A stretch of 64,000 nucleotides of DNA from positions 1,302,001 to 1,366,000 of the forward strand of contig NZ_CP107930.1 of assembly GCF_036021035.1 (NCBI RefSeq), in the 5' to 3' direction. The position numbers were made by a program, and so were the translations under genes. This document shows positions 48,269 through 57,394 of this stretch, piece by piece. Within the stretch, counting starts at the first letter, position 1, and each line of letters opens with the position of its first letter. The DNA comes from Kineococcus sp. NBC_00420. GTDB taxonomy: Bacteria; Actinomycetota; Actinomycetes; Actinomycetales; Kineococcaceae. The notes under the pieces are model-generated. The model did not search any database, had not been told where the DNA came from, and saw nothing but the letters and a program-made list of their open reading frames with translations.

Positions 48269-49401
48269 TGCACCCCCTCCAGCAACCAGCCCGAGAGGAC
48301 CTCGAGGCACTGTTCGACCTCCGCCGTCCGGCAGCGTTCGTCGTCGGCGTGCGCGGTCGCGTTGTCGCCCGGACCGTAGTTCACGGCCGGGACACCGAGC
48401 GCGGAGAAGCGGGCGACGTCCGTCCAGCCGTACTTGGGCAGCGGGGTCGTCCCCGTCCGCCGCACGAAGTCGGCGGCCGCCGGCAGGTGCAGCCCGGGTT
48501 TCGCGCCGTCGGCGGCGTCGGTGACCCGCACGTCGAAGCCGGCGAAGACCTCGCGCATGTGGGCCTCCGCCCCGGCGGCGTCGATCGCGGGGGCGAAGCG
48601 GTAGTTCACCGTCACGACGCAGCGGTCGGGGACGACGTTGCCCGCGATCCCCCCGGTGATGCCGACGGCGTTGAGCCCCTCGCGGAAGACCAGCCCCTCG
48701 ACCTCCACCTCGCGCGGGACGTAGTCCGCCAGCCGGGCGAGGACGGGTGCGGCGGCGTGGATGGCGTTGGACCCGCGCCAGGCCCGGGCCGAGTGCGCGG
48801 CCCGGCCGTTCGTGGTGACCTCGGCGCGCAGGGTCCCGTTGCAGCCGCCCTCGACGACCGCGGAGGACGGTTCCAGCAGGATCGCGAAGTCGGCGGCCAG
48901 CAGGTGGGGGTGGTTGCGGGCCAGTCGGGCGAGCCCGTTCTTGGCGGCCTCCACCTCCTCGTGGTCGTAGAAGACGAAGGTGACGTCGCGCGGGGCGCCG
49001 GGCCCGGCGTCGGCGACCAGGCGGGCGAGGGCCAGCTGGACGGCGACGCCGCCCTTCATGTCGCAGGTCCCCCGCCCCACCAGGACGTCCCCCTCGGTCG
49101 GGTGGACCTCGCGGCGCACCGGGAGGTTCGGCGGGTCGGTCAGCGGCACGGTGTCCAGGTGCCCCGCGAGCAGCACGCGCTCGGCGCGACCGAGGGTCGT
49201 GCGCGCCACGACGGCGTCACCGTCCCGGGTGACCTCGAGACCGGGCAGCGCACCCAGCGCCGCCTCGACGGCGTCGGCCAGGGCGGTCTCGTCGCCGCTC
49301 ACCGAGGGGATGTCACAGACCCTGCGGGTCAGCTCGACGACGTCCGGCGCAGCTCCCGGGGAAGCGGGCGAGAGGTCGAGCGCGAGGGTGGGGGCGGTCA
49401 C
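48265..49401 (-). CDS. dapE: Succinyl-diaminopimelate desuccinylase DapE
   Basis: The 378-residue M20 metallopeptidase-fold protein has LLAGHLDTVPL (metal His/Asp), GRGTCDMKGG (bridging Asp), FYDHEEVEA (catalytic Glu pair) and a C-terminal KYGWTDVARF / NYGPGDNATAHADDE. It cleaves succinyl from N-succinyl-LL-diaminopimelate in lysine and peptidoglycan synthesis. The GTG at 49401 is chosen because TAGGGT ends 7 nt upstream; in-frame upstream codons lie before that hexamer. It is the first gene of five overlapping ones and divergent from dapD. Confidence 0.93.
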   Translation of the reverse strand: MTAPTLALDLSPASPGAAPDVVELTRRVCDIPSVSGDETALADAVEAALGALPGLEVTRDGDAVVARTTLGRAERVLLAGHLDTVPLTDPPNLPVRREVHPTEGDVLVGRGTCDMKGGVAVQLALARLVADAGPGAPRDVTFVFYDHEEVEAAKNGLARLARNHPHLLAADFAILLEPSSAVVEGGCNGTLRAEVTTNGRAAHSARAWRGSNAIHAAAPVLARLADYVPREVEVEGLVFREGLNAVGITGGIAGNVVPDRCVVTVNYRFAPAIDAAGAEAHMREVFAGFDVRVTDAADGAKPGLHLPAAADFVRRTGTTPLPKYGWTDVARFSALGVPAVNYGPGDNATAHADDERCRTAEVEQCLEVLSGWLLEGVQ

Positions 49402-49408
49402 GTGCTTC

Positions 49409-49414
49409 ACCCTA
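49409..49414 (-). promoter_or_regulatory. -10 element (TAGGGT) for the dapE run, leaderless
   Basis: TAGGGT on the minus strand ends 7 nt before the dapE GTG at 49401; the same hexamer serves dapD on the other strand. Confidence 0.55.
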
Positions 49415-49459
49415 GCCACGCCCTCCGGCACGACGTCGGACCGAGGGCCCGGGCGCTTG

Positions 49460-49465
49460 TAGGGT
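49460..49465 (+). promoter_or_regulatory. -10 element (TAGGGT) for dapD, leaderless
   Basis: TAGGGT ends 7 nt before the dapD GTG at 49473. The divergent dapE and dapD elements are 45 bp apart and identical. Confidence 0.55.
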
Positions 49466-49472
49466 CACGTGG

Positions 49473-50456
49473 GTGAGCGAGCAGAGCCCCGTCCTCAGCC
49501 CCGAGCAGCAGCCACGACGAGCCTGGGGCCACGGCCTGGCGACCGTCGCCGCCGACGGCACGGTGCTCGACGTCTGGTACCCGTTCCCCGAGCTCGGACC
49601 CAACCCGCACACCGGTTCCTACGGCGTCCCGGCCGAGCTCGCCTCCCTCGAGGACTCCGACCCGCACCGCCGGGTCAAGCAGCGCGTGGTGACCACCGAG
49701 GTCGACCTGGACTCCGCACCGGTCGACACCGCCGACGCCTACCTGCGCCTGCACCTGCTCTCCCACCGCCTGGTGGCGCCGCACGGTCTCGTGCTGGACG
49801 GCCTGTTCGGGGTCCTCGCCAACGTGGTGTGGACCAACCAAGGCCCCTGCGCCGTCACGGACTTCGAACGCACCCGCCTCGCGCTGCGCGCGAACGTCGG
49901 GCCGGTGACGGTCTACGGGATCGACAAGTTCCCGCGGATGGTCGACTACGTGCTGCCGAGCGGGGTCCGGATCGCCGACGCGGACCGCGTCCGGCTCGGC
50001 GCGCACCTCGCCCCGGGCACGACGGTCATGCACGAGGGTTTCGTGAACTTCAACGCCGGCACCGTCGGGGTGTCGATGGTCGAGGGCCGCATCTCCGCGG
50101 GGGTCGTCGTCGGCGACGGTTCCGACGTCGGGGGTGGTGCCTCGATCATGGGGACGCTGTCCGGTGGCGGCAAGGAGGTCGTGAGCATCGGCGAACGCAC
50201 CCTGCTCGGCGCGAACTCCGGCACCGGCATCGCGCTGGGCGACGACTGCGTGGTGGAGGCCGGGACCTACGTGACGGCCGGCACCAAGGTGACCCTGCTG
50301 GGCCAGGACGGCGCCCCGGACCGGGTGGTCTCCGCCCGCACGCTGTCCGGCGCGAACGGTCTGCTGTTCCGCCGCAACTCCGTCTCCGGCCAGGTCGAGG
50401 CCCTTCCCCGCAAGGGCGTGAAGGTCGAGCTCAACCCCGCGCTGCACGCCAACTGA
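49473..50456 (+). CDS. dapD: Tetrahydrodipicolinate N-succinyltransferase DapD
   Basis: The 327-residue protein is a left-handed beta-helix acyltransferase, with hexapeptide-type segments [39 protein letters not shown] and [16 protein letters not shown]. The N-terminal domain ([21 protein letters not shown]) matches the long actinobacterial DapD type. It makes N-succinyl-2-amino-6-oxopimelate, the step before DapC and DapE. It is divergent from dapE with a shared promoter region. Confidence 0.93.
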   Translation: MSEQSPVLSPEQQPRRAWGHGLATVAADGTVLDVWYPFPELGPNPHTGSYGVPAELASLEDSDPHRRVKQRVVTTEVDLDSAPVDTADAYLRLHLLSHRLVAPHGLVLDGLFGVLANVVWTNQGPCAVTDFERTRLALRANVGPVTVYGIDKFPRMVDYVLPSGVRIADADRVRLGAHLAPGTTVMHEGFVNFNAGTVGVSMVEGRISAGVVVGDGSDVGGGASIMGTLSGGGKEVVSIGERTLLGANSGTGIALGDDCVVEAGTYVTAGTKVTLLGQDGAPDRVVSARTLSGANGLLFRRNSVSGQVEALPRKGVKVELNPALHAN

Positions 50457-50457
50457 G

Positions 50458-51390
50458 GTGCCCGCGAGCCCCCGCGGACGCATCCGACCCGCCTCCCCCG
50501 GACGACGTCACACCCGGCGTCTGCGACTCGTGACCACGCTCGCCGTCGTCGCGGTGGTCGCGACGGCCGGGGTGGTGTGGATCACCCGCGACGAGGACGC
50601 CCCGGTCGTGCGCGAACGCTGCTCGGCGAGCGTCGACGGGGAGTCCACCTCGATGTCCCCGGAGCAGGCGGCGAACGCCGCCACCGTCGTGGGCCTCTCC
50701 GTCCGGCGCGGCATGCCCGCCCGGGCGGCGACCATCGCCGTCGCGACGATCGTGCAGGAGTCGGGCATGCGCAACCTCGACCACGGCGACCGCGACTCCC
50801 TGGGGCTGTTCCAGCAGCGTCCCTCCCAGGGCTGGGGCACCCCCGAGCAGGTCCGTGACCCTGTTTACGCGAGCAACGCGTTCTACGACGCGCTGGAGAA
50901 GGTCGACGGCTACCGCGACCTGCCCGTCACCGAGGCGGCGCAACGCGTGCAGCGCAGCGGTTTCCCCCTCGCCTACGGCGACCACGAACCCGAGGCCCGA
51001 CTCGTGGCCTCGACGCTGACCGGCTACGACCCGCGCGGTTTCACCTGCCACCTGCGGTCCGTCGACGTGGGCGTCGAGGTCGGGGGCGACGAGCAGCTGA
51101 CCCCCAGCGCCCAGTCGGTCGCCGACGCCGCCACCGCCCAGGTGACGACCCTGGCGCCGTCGATCGTGGCCGGGACCGGCGGCCGGGGTTTCCGGTTCCA
51201 GGTCGAGGGCACCGACGCCGGACGCACGGCCTGGGCGATCGCCGCCTGGGCCGTCGCGAGCGCAGGCACCCACCCGGTGACCGAGGTGAGCGTGAACGGC
51301 TACCGCTGGACCCGCGACACCTCGGGCCGCGGCTGGGTGCAGACCGCCACCGGCCTGCCCGACGGGGGTGTCGAGGTCCGCGTCGGCTGA
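50458..51390 (+). CDS. Membrane-anchored lysozyme/transglycosylase-like protein
   Basis: The 310-residue protein has an Arg-rich cytoplasmic start, one span (about residues 25-42, TTLAVVAVVATAGVVWI) and an outer domain with QESGMRNLDHGDRDSLGLFQ and QQRPSQGWGTPEQ, a pattern of lytic-transglycosylase-like folds in which the early Glu (QES) would be catalytic. A second C-terminal domain (VQVEGTDAGRTAWAIAAW type) is of unknown kind. It likely acts on or binds peptidoglycan. It begins 1 nt after dapD, linking it to cell-wall precursor supply. Homologues are sometimes mislabelled as heavy-metal transporters. Confidence 0.72.
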   Translation: MPASPRGRIRPASPGRRHTRRLRLVTTLAVVAVVATAGVVWITRDEDAPVVRERCSASVDGESTSMSPEQAANAATVVGLSVRRGMPARAATIAVATIVQESGMRNLDHGDRDSLGLFQQRPSQGWGTPEQVRDPVYASNAFYDALEKVDGYRDLPVTEAAQRVQRSGFPLAYGDHEPEARLVASTLTGYDPRGFTCHLRSVDVGVEVGGDEQLTPSAQSVADAATAQVTTLAPSIVAGTGGRGFRFQVEGTDAGRTAWAIAAWAVASAGTHPVTEVSVNGYRWTRDTSGRGWVQTATGLPDGGVEVRVG

Positions 51391-51408
51391 TCCCGGCGCA
51401 AAGACTTG

Positions 51409-51458
51409 TGGGGAGTTTTCCACCCTTCCGGAGCTTTCGAAGGGTGGAAAACTCCCCA
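51409..51458. terminator. Perfect 20-bp inverted repeat between convergent genes
   Basis: Arms 51409-51428 and 51439-51458 are fully complementary around a 10-nt loop. The arms contain an A/T block (GTTTTCCA) unusual in this GC-rich window. Placed between the transglycosylase-like gene and gltA, it is probably a bidirectional terminator. Confidence 0.8.
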
Positions 51459-51475
51459 GGAGTTGGAGCGTGAGG

Positions 51476-52762
<1,287 letters not shown>

Positions 52763-52769
52763 GTCGCCG

Positions 52770-52775
52770 ACCGTA
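52770..52775 (-). promoter_or_regulatory. -10 element (TACGGT) for gltA, leaderless
   Basis: TACGGT on the minus strand ends 7 nt before the gltA ATG at 52762. Confidence 0.5.
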
Positions 52776-52842
52776 CCCGCCCCCACCGACGGTGCCCAAC
52801 ACAGGTCCGTCACACCTGTGGAGGACACCCGCGTGGGCACGG

Positions 52843-54015
52843 TCAGGCGAGGTCCGCCAGACGGGTGGGGACCTCGGCGATGCGTTCGTCGGTCGCCGTC
52901 AGCGCGATCCGGACGTGCTGCGCCCCGGGCGGCCCGTAGAAGTCCCCGGGGGCCGCGAGGATCCCCCGCTGCGCCAGCAGGTCGATCGTGGTGCGGCTGG
53001 GTTCCCCCCGGGTGCTCCAGAGGTACAACCCGGCTCCGGAGTGGTCGACCCGGAAACCCGCGCGCCGCAACGCCGGACGCAGCAGGTCGCGCCGGGCGCG
53101 GTAGCGCTCGCGCTGCGCCGCGACGTGCGCGTCGTCGCTCACCGCGGCCTGCAGGGCGACCTGCACGGGCCAGGGCACGATCATCCCGGCGTGCTTGCGC
53201 AGTTCGAGCAGTTCGCGCACCAGCGCGACGTCACCCGCCACGAACGCGGCGCGGTAGCCGGCGAGGTTCGACTGCTTCGAGGTGGAGTAGGCGACGAGCA
53301 GTCCGGTGTGGTCACCGTCACACACCCGCGGGTCGAGGACGGAGGGCACGAGACCACCGCGGGTCACGTCGTGCGCCTCGTCCCAGCCGAGTTCGGCGTA
53401 GCACTCGTCGGAGGCCACGACCACGTCGTGGGCGCGGGCCCAGGCGACGAGCGCGGCGAGCTCCTCGACCGTGCGCACCGCGCCCGTCGGGTTGGACGGG
53501 GAGTTCAGCCAGAGCAGCCGGATGCGGGACCCGGTCTCCCAGGCGGCGTCGAGCTCCTCGACGGTGTCGGCGCCCAGCGGGGTGGCCCGGGCCAGGCGCG
53601 CCCCGACGTCGTAGGTGGGGTAGGCGACCGACGGGTGGGCGACGACGTCACCCGCCTCGAGGCCGAGCAGCAGGGGCAGCCAGGCGACCAGTTCCTTGGA
53701 ACCGACCGTGGGCAGGACCCCGTCGGGATCGAGGGTCGCGACACCCCGGCGTCGGGCGAACCAGGCCGCGACGGCCTCGCGCAGCGGGGCGGTGCCGTAG
53801 GTCTGGGGGTACCCGGGGGCGTTCGCGGCCGAGCGCAACGCCTCGGCCACGACCTCGGGGGTCGCGTCGACGGGGGTGCCGACCGAGAGGTCGACGATCC
53901 CCCCGGGATGGGCCGCCGCGAGGGCCTTGGCCCCCGCGAGGGAGTCCCAGGGGAAGTCGGGCAGGGACGCGCCGACCCGGCGGCGCGGCGGGTGCTGCTG
54001 GGTCGGCGCGCTCAC
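52843..54015 (-). CDS. dapC: Succinyldiaminopimelate aminotransferase DapC
   Basis: The 390-residue class I/II aminotransferase has the PLP site STSKQSNLAGYRAAF with the Schiff-base Lys, the cofactor loop NSPSNPTGAV and ASDECYAELGW. It matches the actinobacterial DapC group that transaminates N-succinyl-2-amino-6-oxopimelate. The gene begins 1 nt after the ferredoxin stop, an arrangement (fdxC then aminotransferase) I recall from M. tuberculosis Rv1177-Rv1178. Together with dapD and dapE it completes the succinylase branch in this window. Confidence 0.9.
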   Translation of the reverse strand: MSAPTQQHPPRRRVGASLPDFPWDSLAGAKALAAAHPGGIVDLSVGTPVDATPEVVAEALRSAANAPGYPQTYGTAPLREAVAAWFARRRGVATLDPDGVLPTVGSKELVAWLPLLLGLEAGDVVAHPSVAYPTYDVGARLARATPLGADTVEELDAAWETGSRIRLLWLNSPSNPTGAVRTVEELAALVAWARAHDVVVASDECYAELGWDEAHDVTRGGLVPSVLDPRVCDGDHTGLLVAYSTSKQSNLAGYRAAFVAGDVALVRELLELRKHAGMIVPWPVQVALQAAVSDDAHVAAQRERYRARRDLLRPALRRAGFRVDHSGAGLYLWSTRGEPSRTTIDLLAQRGILAAPGDFYGPPGAQHVRIALTATDERIAEVPTRLADLA

Positions 54016-54016
54016 C

Positions 54017-54343
54017 TCAGTGGCCTTCGCCCTGCGGCGGGACCGCGGCGACCACCGGGTGGTCGGAGTCGATGACGCCCATCTTGGCGGCGCCACCGGG
54101 CGAGCCGACGACGTCGAAGAACTCGACGTTGGCGGCCGTGAAGGCGGACCACTGGTCGGGGACGTCGTCCTCGTAGTAGATCGCCTCGACGGGGCAGACG
54201 GGCTCGCACGCTCCACAGTCCACGCACTCGTCGGGCTGGATGTAGAGCGATCGCTTGCCTTCGTAGATGCAGTCGACCGGGCACTCTTCGATGCAGGCCT
54301 TGTCCTTGACGTCGACGCAGGGCTGCGCGATGACGTAGGTCAC
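54017..54343 (-). CDS. fdxA: 7Fe ferredoxin FdxA
   Basis: The 108-residue protein has the [3Fe-4S]/[4Fe-4S] cysteine pattern: CVDVKDKACIEECPVDCIY, then CVDCGACEPVCPVEAIYY, and a C-terminal extension (WSAFTAANVEFFDVVGSPGG) typical of actinobacterial seven-iron ferredoxins. It transfers electrons, often to cytochrome P450s or oxidoreductases. A strong GGAGGAGG ribosome site precedes the GTG at 54343. It is cotranscribed with dapC. Confidence 0.93.
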   Translation of the reverse strand: MTYVIAQPCVDVKDKACIEECPVDCIYEGKRSLYIQPDECVDCGACEPVCPVEAIYYEDDVPDQWSAFTAANVEFFDVVGSPGGAAKMGVIDSDHPVVAAVPPQGEGH

Positions 54344-54388
54344 GGGTTGTCCTCCTCCTCCGGCGGACGGGCGGCCGGACGCGCTGCC

Positions 54389-54394
54389 TAGTAT
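54389..54394 (+). promoter_or_regulatory. -10 element (TAGTAT) for the GNAT gene
   Basis: TAGTAT lies about 52 nt before the GTG at 54447, giving a short leader with a CTGGAGG ribosome site. The same A/T patch on the other strand (GATACT) may serve fdxA. Confidence 0.45.
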
Positions 54395-54446
54395 CGCCGA
54401 CGCACGCCGACCGTCGTGCACGAGGACCGCCAGCTGGAGGAAGCAC

Positions 54447-55445
54447 GTGGCCGAGGTCACCCGCACGCACGTGATCGAGGACCTGCAGGTGGGGTCCCGG
54501 GTGGTCGTGCGACACCGTCTCCCCGACGGTGCGGCCTCCGACGCGCTGGGCGACCTGGTGGCCGCGGACGACACCACGCTGCGGGTCGCGACCCGGCGCG
54601 GCGAGGTCACGCTCGCCCGCGCCGACGTCCTCGCGGCCAAGGCCGTCCCGCCACCGCCGGCCCGCAAGGGACCCCCGCACACCGCGATCGGCACCGAGGA
54701 CCTCGAGCGGGCGATGGCCGAGCACTGGCGTCCGCTGGAGCGCCTCGACCTCGGCGGCTGGCGGTTGCGCGCGAGCGAGGGGTTCACCGGGCGCGCCAAC
54801 TCCGCCCTCGCCGTCGGCGACCCCGGGGTACCGGACGCCGTCGAGCGGGTCGAACGGTTCTACGTCGAGCGCGGCCTGCCGGCGGTGGTCGCGGTCGCAC
54901 ACCCCGCCGACGGTCTCGGTGAGGGCGACCCGCTGGTCGACGACCTCACCGCCCGCGGGTGGACCGTCCGCACCCCCACGGTGGTCATGACGGCCGCCAC
55001 GGACGACCTGCCCGCCGCGCGCGAGGTCGCGCTCCCGGACGGCCTGCACGTCGAGACCCGTCCGGAACCCGACGACGCGTGGCTGGCGCAGTACCACTAC
55101 CAGGGAGCGCCGACGGTTCCCGCGGCCGGCCGTCGCATCCTCGTCTCCGCCGACGAGCAGGTGTTCCTGCGCATCCTCGACGGGACCGAGACCGTCGCCA
55201 TCGCCCGCGGTTCCCTCTCCCCCGGCTGGGCCGGGGTGACGGCCGTCGAGACCGCCCCCTCGCACCGGCGGCGGGGCCTCGGACGGCGACTGCTGGCCGA
55301 GATCGCCGACTGGGCCCGCGACCGCGGGGCGGCCTCGACCTACCTGCAGGTGCAGGCCGACAACTCCGGCGCCCGTGCGCTGTACGGGGGGACGGGTTTC
55401 ACCGTCCACCACGCCTACCACTACCGGGTGGCGCCCTCCGCCTGA
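54447..55445 (+). CDS. GNAT-family N-acetyltransferase
   Basis: The 332-residue protein has a C-terminal GNAT domain with the acetyl-CoA loop APSHRRRGLGRRLLAEI and the later YLQVQADNSGARALYGGTGF. The N-terminal 90 residues form a small barrel-like part (VGSRVVVRHRLPDG) found in related actinobacterial proteins. The substrate is unknown. Its 3' end overlaps the convergent regulator gene by 25 bp. Confidence 0.87.
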   Translation: MAEVTRTHVIEDLQVGSRVVVRHRLPDGAASDALGDLVAADDTTLRVATRRGEVTLARADVLAAKAVPPPPARKGPPHTAIGTEDLERAMAEHWRPLERLDLGGWRLRASEGFTGRANSALAVGDPGVPDAVERVERFYVERGLPAVVAVAHPADGLGEGDPLVDDLTARGWTVRTPTVVMTAATDDLPAAREVALPDGLHVETRPEPDDAWLAQYHYQGAPTVPAAGRRILVSADEQVFLRILDGTETVAIARGSLSPGWAGVTAVETAPSHRRRGLGRRLLAEIADWARDRGAASTYLQVQADNSGARALYGGTGFTVHHAYHYRVAPSA

Positions 55446-56245
55446 AGCGCGAGGAGGGCGAGCTTGTCGGCGTCCGCACTGCCGCGGTCGGCGTGGTAGA
55501 CGGCGACGGTGAGGTGCGGGGCCTCCCCCACGAGGAGTTTCTCCCGGTTGAGGGTGAGTTCCCCGACGACGGGGTGGTTCAGCACCGTCCGGGCGCCGCC
55601 CTTGCCGCGGACCTCGTGCCGGGCCCACAACCGGCGGAACCTGGGACTCGCCAACGACAACTGCCCCACGAGTTCCACGCTGCGCGGGTCCTCCTCGGTC
55701 CCCACGGACCGCCGGAACACCGCGACGAGGAACTCGGTGACCAGCTCCCACTGCGGGAACATCTCCCGTTCGTCGGGGTCGAGGAACACGTCGAGCAACC
55801 GGTTGCGACCCGCCACCAACCGCGGGGAGACGGCCGCCGCCAACGGGTTCGCCGCCAGCACGTCCAGGTGTCGTCCTTCGACGAAGGCCGGCATCCCCAG
55901 CCCGTCGAGGAACTTCAGGATCCCGGGCGGGACGGTCTCGCGCTGCCCGCGCCGCACCGGCCGGCGGCGCGGTTGCTCCGTGCCCAGGCCGAGCAGGTGC
56001 TCGAGGCTCTCGTCGTCCAGCCGCAGCACCCGGGCCAGCGCTTCGAGGATCTGCACCGACGGGTTGCGGTACTTCCCCTGCTCCAGCCGCAGGTAGTACT
56101 CGCCACTGATCCCGGCCAGCATCGCGACCTCCTCGCGGCGCAGACCGGGCACGCGCCGCCGTCCGAGCACCGGGATGCCGGCCTGCTCGGGGGTGACGAG
56201 TTCGCGGCGGGCCCGCAGGAAGTCGCCCAGCAGGTTGTCGGCCAC
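55421..56245 (-). CDS. MmyB-like XRE-family transcriptional regulator
   Basis: The 274-residue protein has an N-terminal XRE helix-turn-helix (VPGLRREEVAMLAGISGEYY) and a C-terminal MmyB-like ligand-binding domain (LDVLAANPLAAAV, RFRRLWARHEV) of the PAS-like fold that binds fatty acids in known structures. Such regulators typically sit divergent from one short-chain reductase gene, as here. The GTG start follows a TACCCT hexamer by 5 nt. Confidence 0.88.
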   Translation of the reverse strand: MADNLLGDFLRARRELVTPEQAGIPVLGRRRVPGLRREEVAMLAGISGEYYLRLEQGKYRNPSVQILEALARVLRLDDESLEHLLGLGTEQPRRRPVRRGQRETVPPGILKFLDGLGMPAFVEGRHLDVLAANPLAAAVSPRLVAGRNRLLDVFLDPDEREMFPQWELVTEFLVAVFRRSVGTEEDPRSVELVGQLSLASPRFRRLWARHEVRGKGGARTVLNHPVVGELTLNREKLLVGEAPHLTVAVYHADRGSADADKLALLALQAEGATR

Positions 56246-56250
56246 ACCCC

Positions 56251-56256
56251 AGGGTA
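56251..56256 (-). promoter_or_regulatory. -10 element (TACCCT) for the MmyB-like gene
   Basis: TACCCT on the minus strand ends 5 nt before the GTG at 56245. Confidence 0.4.
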
Positions 56257-56287
56257 GGCAGCCGGTCGACGGTCCTGCCTGGTCGTG

Positions 56288-56314
56288 CCACTACCAGGAG
56301 CGAGCCGGTACTGG
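56288..56314. promoter_or_regulatory. Inverted repeat, candidate operator between regulator and SDR gene
   Basis: CCACTACC (56288-56295) and GGTACTGG (56307-56314) form an inverted repeat with one mismatch and an 11-bp spacer, in the divergent gap between the MmyB-like gene and the reductase gene. Confidence 0.45.
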
Positions 56315-56373
56315 CCCGAGACGCCGCTCGGACGGACGGTGGTGGCCGTCAGTCACCCGATCTGGAGGTCCCC

Positions 56374-57393
56374 GTGCCCACCCGCGTTCTCGTCACCGGC
56401 GGTTCCGGCTTCATCGCCGGCCACTGCATCCTGCAGCTCCTGGCCGAGGGCCACGAGGTCCGCACCACGATTCGCTCCCCCGGTCGGGAGGCGGCCGTGC
56501 GCGCCGTGCTCCAGGGCGCCGGGACGGCGCACGGGGAGGACCTGACCTTCGTCGCGGCGGACCTGCTGGAGGACGCGGGCTGGGCCGACGCGACGGCGGG
56601 CATCGACACCGTCGTGCACGTCGCCTCCCCCGTCCGGCCCGGCCACGTCGAGGACGAGGACGACCTGATCGCCCCCGCCCGGGAGGGCACGCTGCGGGTG
56701 CTCGCCGCCGCCCGCGACGCCGGGGTTCGTCGGATCGTCCTGACGTCGGCCTTCCACGCGGTCAGCTGGGGCCACCCGCACGACGACCACGTCTTCACCG
56801 AGGAGGACTGGACGGTCATCGACGGCCCGGGCGTCGACGCCTACGGCAGGAGCAAGACCCTCGCCGAACGCGCCGCCTGGGAGTTCGCCGCCGCGAACGG
56901 CCTGGACCTCGTCACCCTGCTGCCGGTGGCGGTGATGGGACCGGTCATGGGGCAGGACGTCTCCGGCGCGAACCAGATCGTGCAGCGTCTGCTGACGGGC
57001 GCGGTGCCGGCGCTGCCGCACCTGTTCTTCCCGATCGTCGACGTGCGCGACGTCGCCGCCGCGCACGTCCTCGCCGTCGGCAGCGCGGAGGCCGCCGGAC
57101 AGCGGTTCCTGCTCTCCGACGGCCCGACCCTGGAGTTCCCGGAGATCGCCGCGATCCTGCGCTCGGCCCTCGGGGCGGACGCCGACCGGGTCCCCACCCA
57201 GGTCCTGCCGAACGATGTCGTCCGGGCCGGCGCCGACGCCGACCCGGCGTTGCGGGCCATGGTGCCCGACCTCGGCTACGCGAAGCGGACCTCGAACGAG
57301 AAGGCCCGCCGAGTGCTCGGGTGGGCACCCCGACCCGCCTCCGAGGCCGTCGAGGCGGCGGGTCGGAGCATGGTCGAGCGCGGACTCGTGTGA
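56374..57393 (+). CDS. NAD(P)-dependent epimerase/reductase (dihydroflavonol-reductase-like SDR)
   Basis: The 339-residue extended SDR protein has the cofactor site RVLVTGGSGFIAGHC, VVHVASPV, and a catalytic Tyr/Lys pair in AYGRSKTLAERAAWEF. It resembles aldehyde or dihydroflavonol-4-reductase-like enzymes that reduce carbonyls. The GTG at 56374 has CTGGAGG before it. It is probably the target of the divergent MmyB-like regulator. Confidence 0.88.
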   Translation: MPTRVLVTGGSGFIAGHCILQLLAEGHEVRTTIRSPGREAAVRAVLQGAGTAHGEDLTFVAADLLEDAGWADATAGIDTVVHVASPVRPGHVEDEDDLIAPAREGTLRVLAAARDAGVRRIVLTSAFHAVSWGHPHDDHVFTEEDWTVIDGPGVDAYGRSKTLAERAAWEFAAANGLDLVTLLPVAVMGPVMGQDVSGANQIVQRLLTGAVPALPHLFFPIVDVRDVAAAHVLAVGSAEAAGQRFLLSDGPTLEFPEIAAILRSALGADADRVPTQVLPNDVVRAGADADPALRAMVPDLGYAKRTSNEKARRVLGWAPRPASEAVEAAGRSMVERGLV

Positions 57394-57394
57394 C

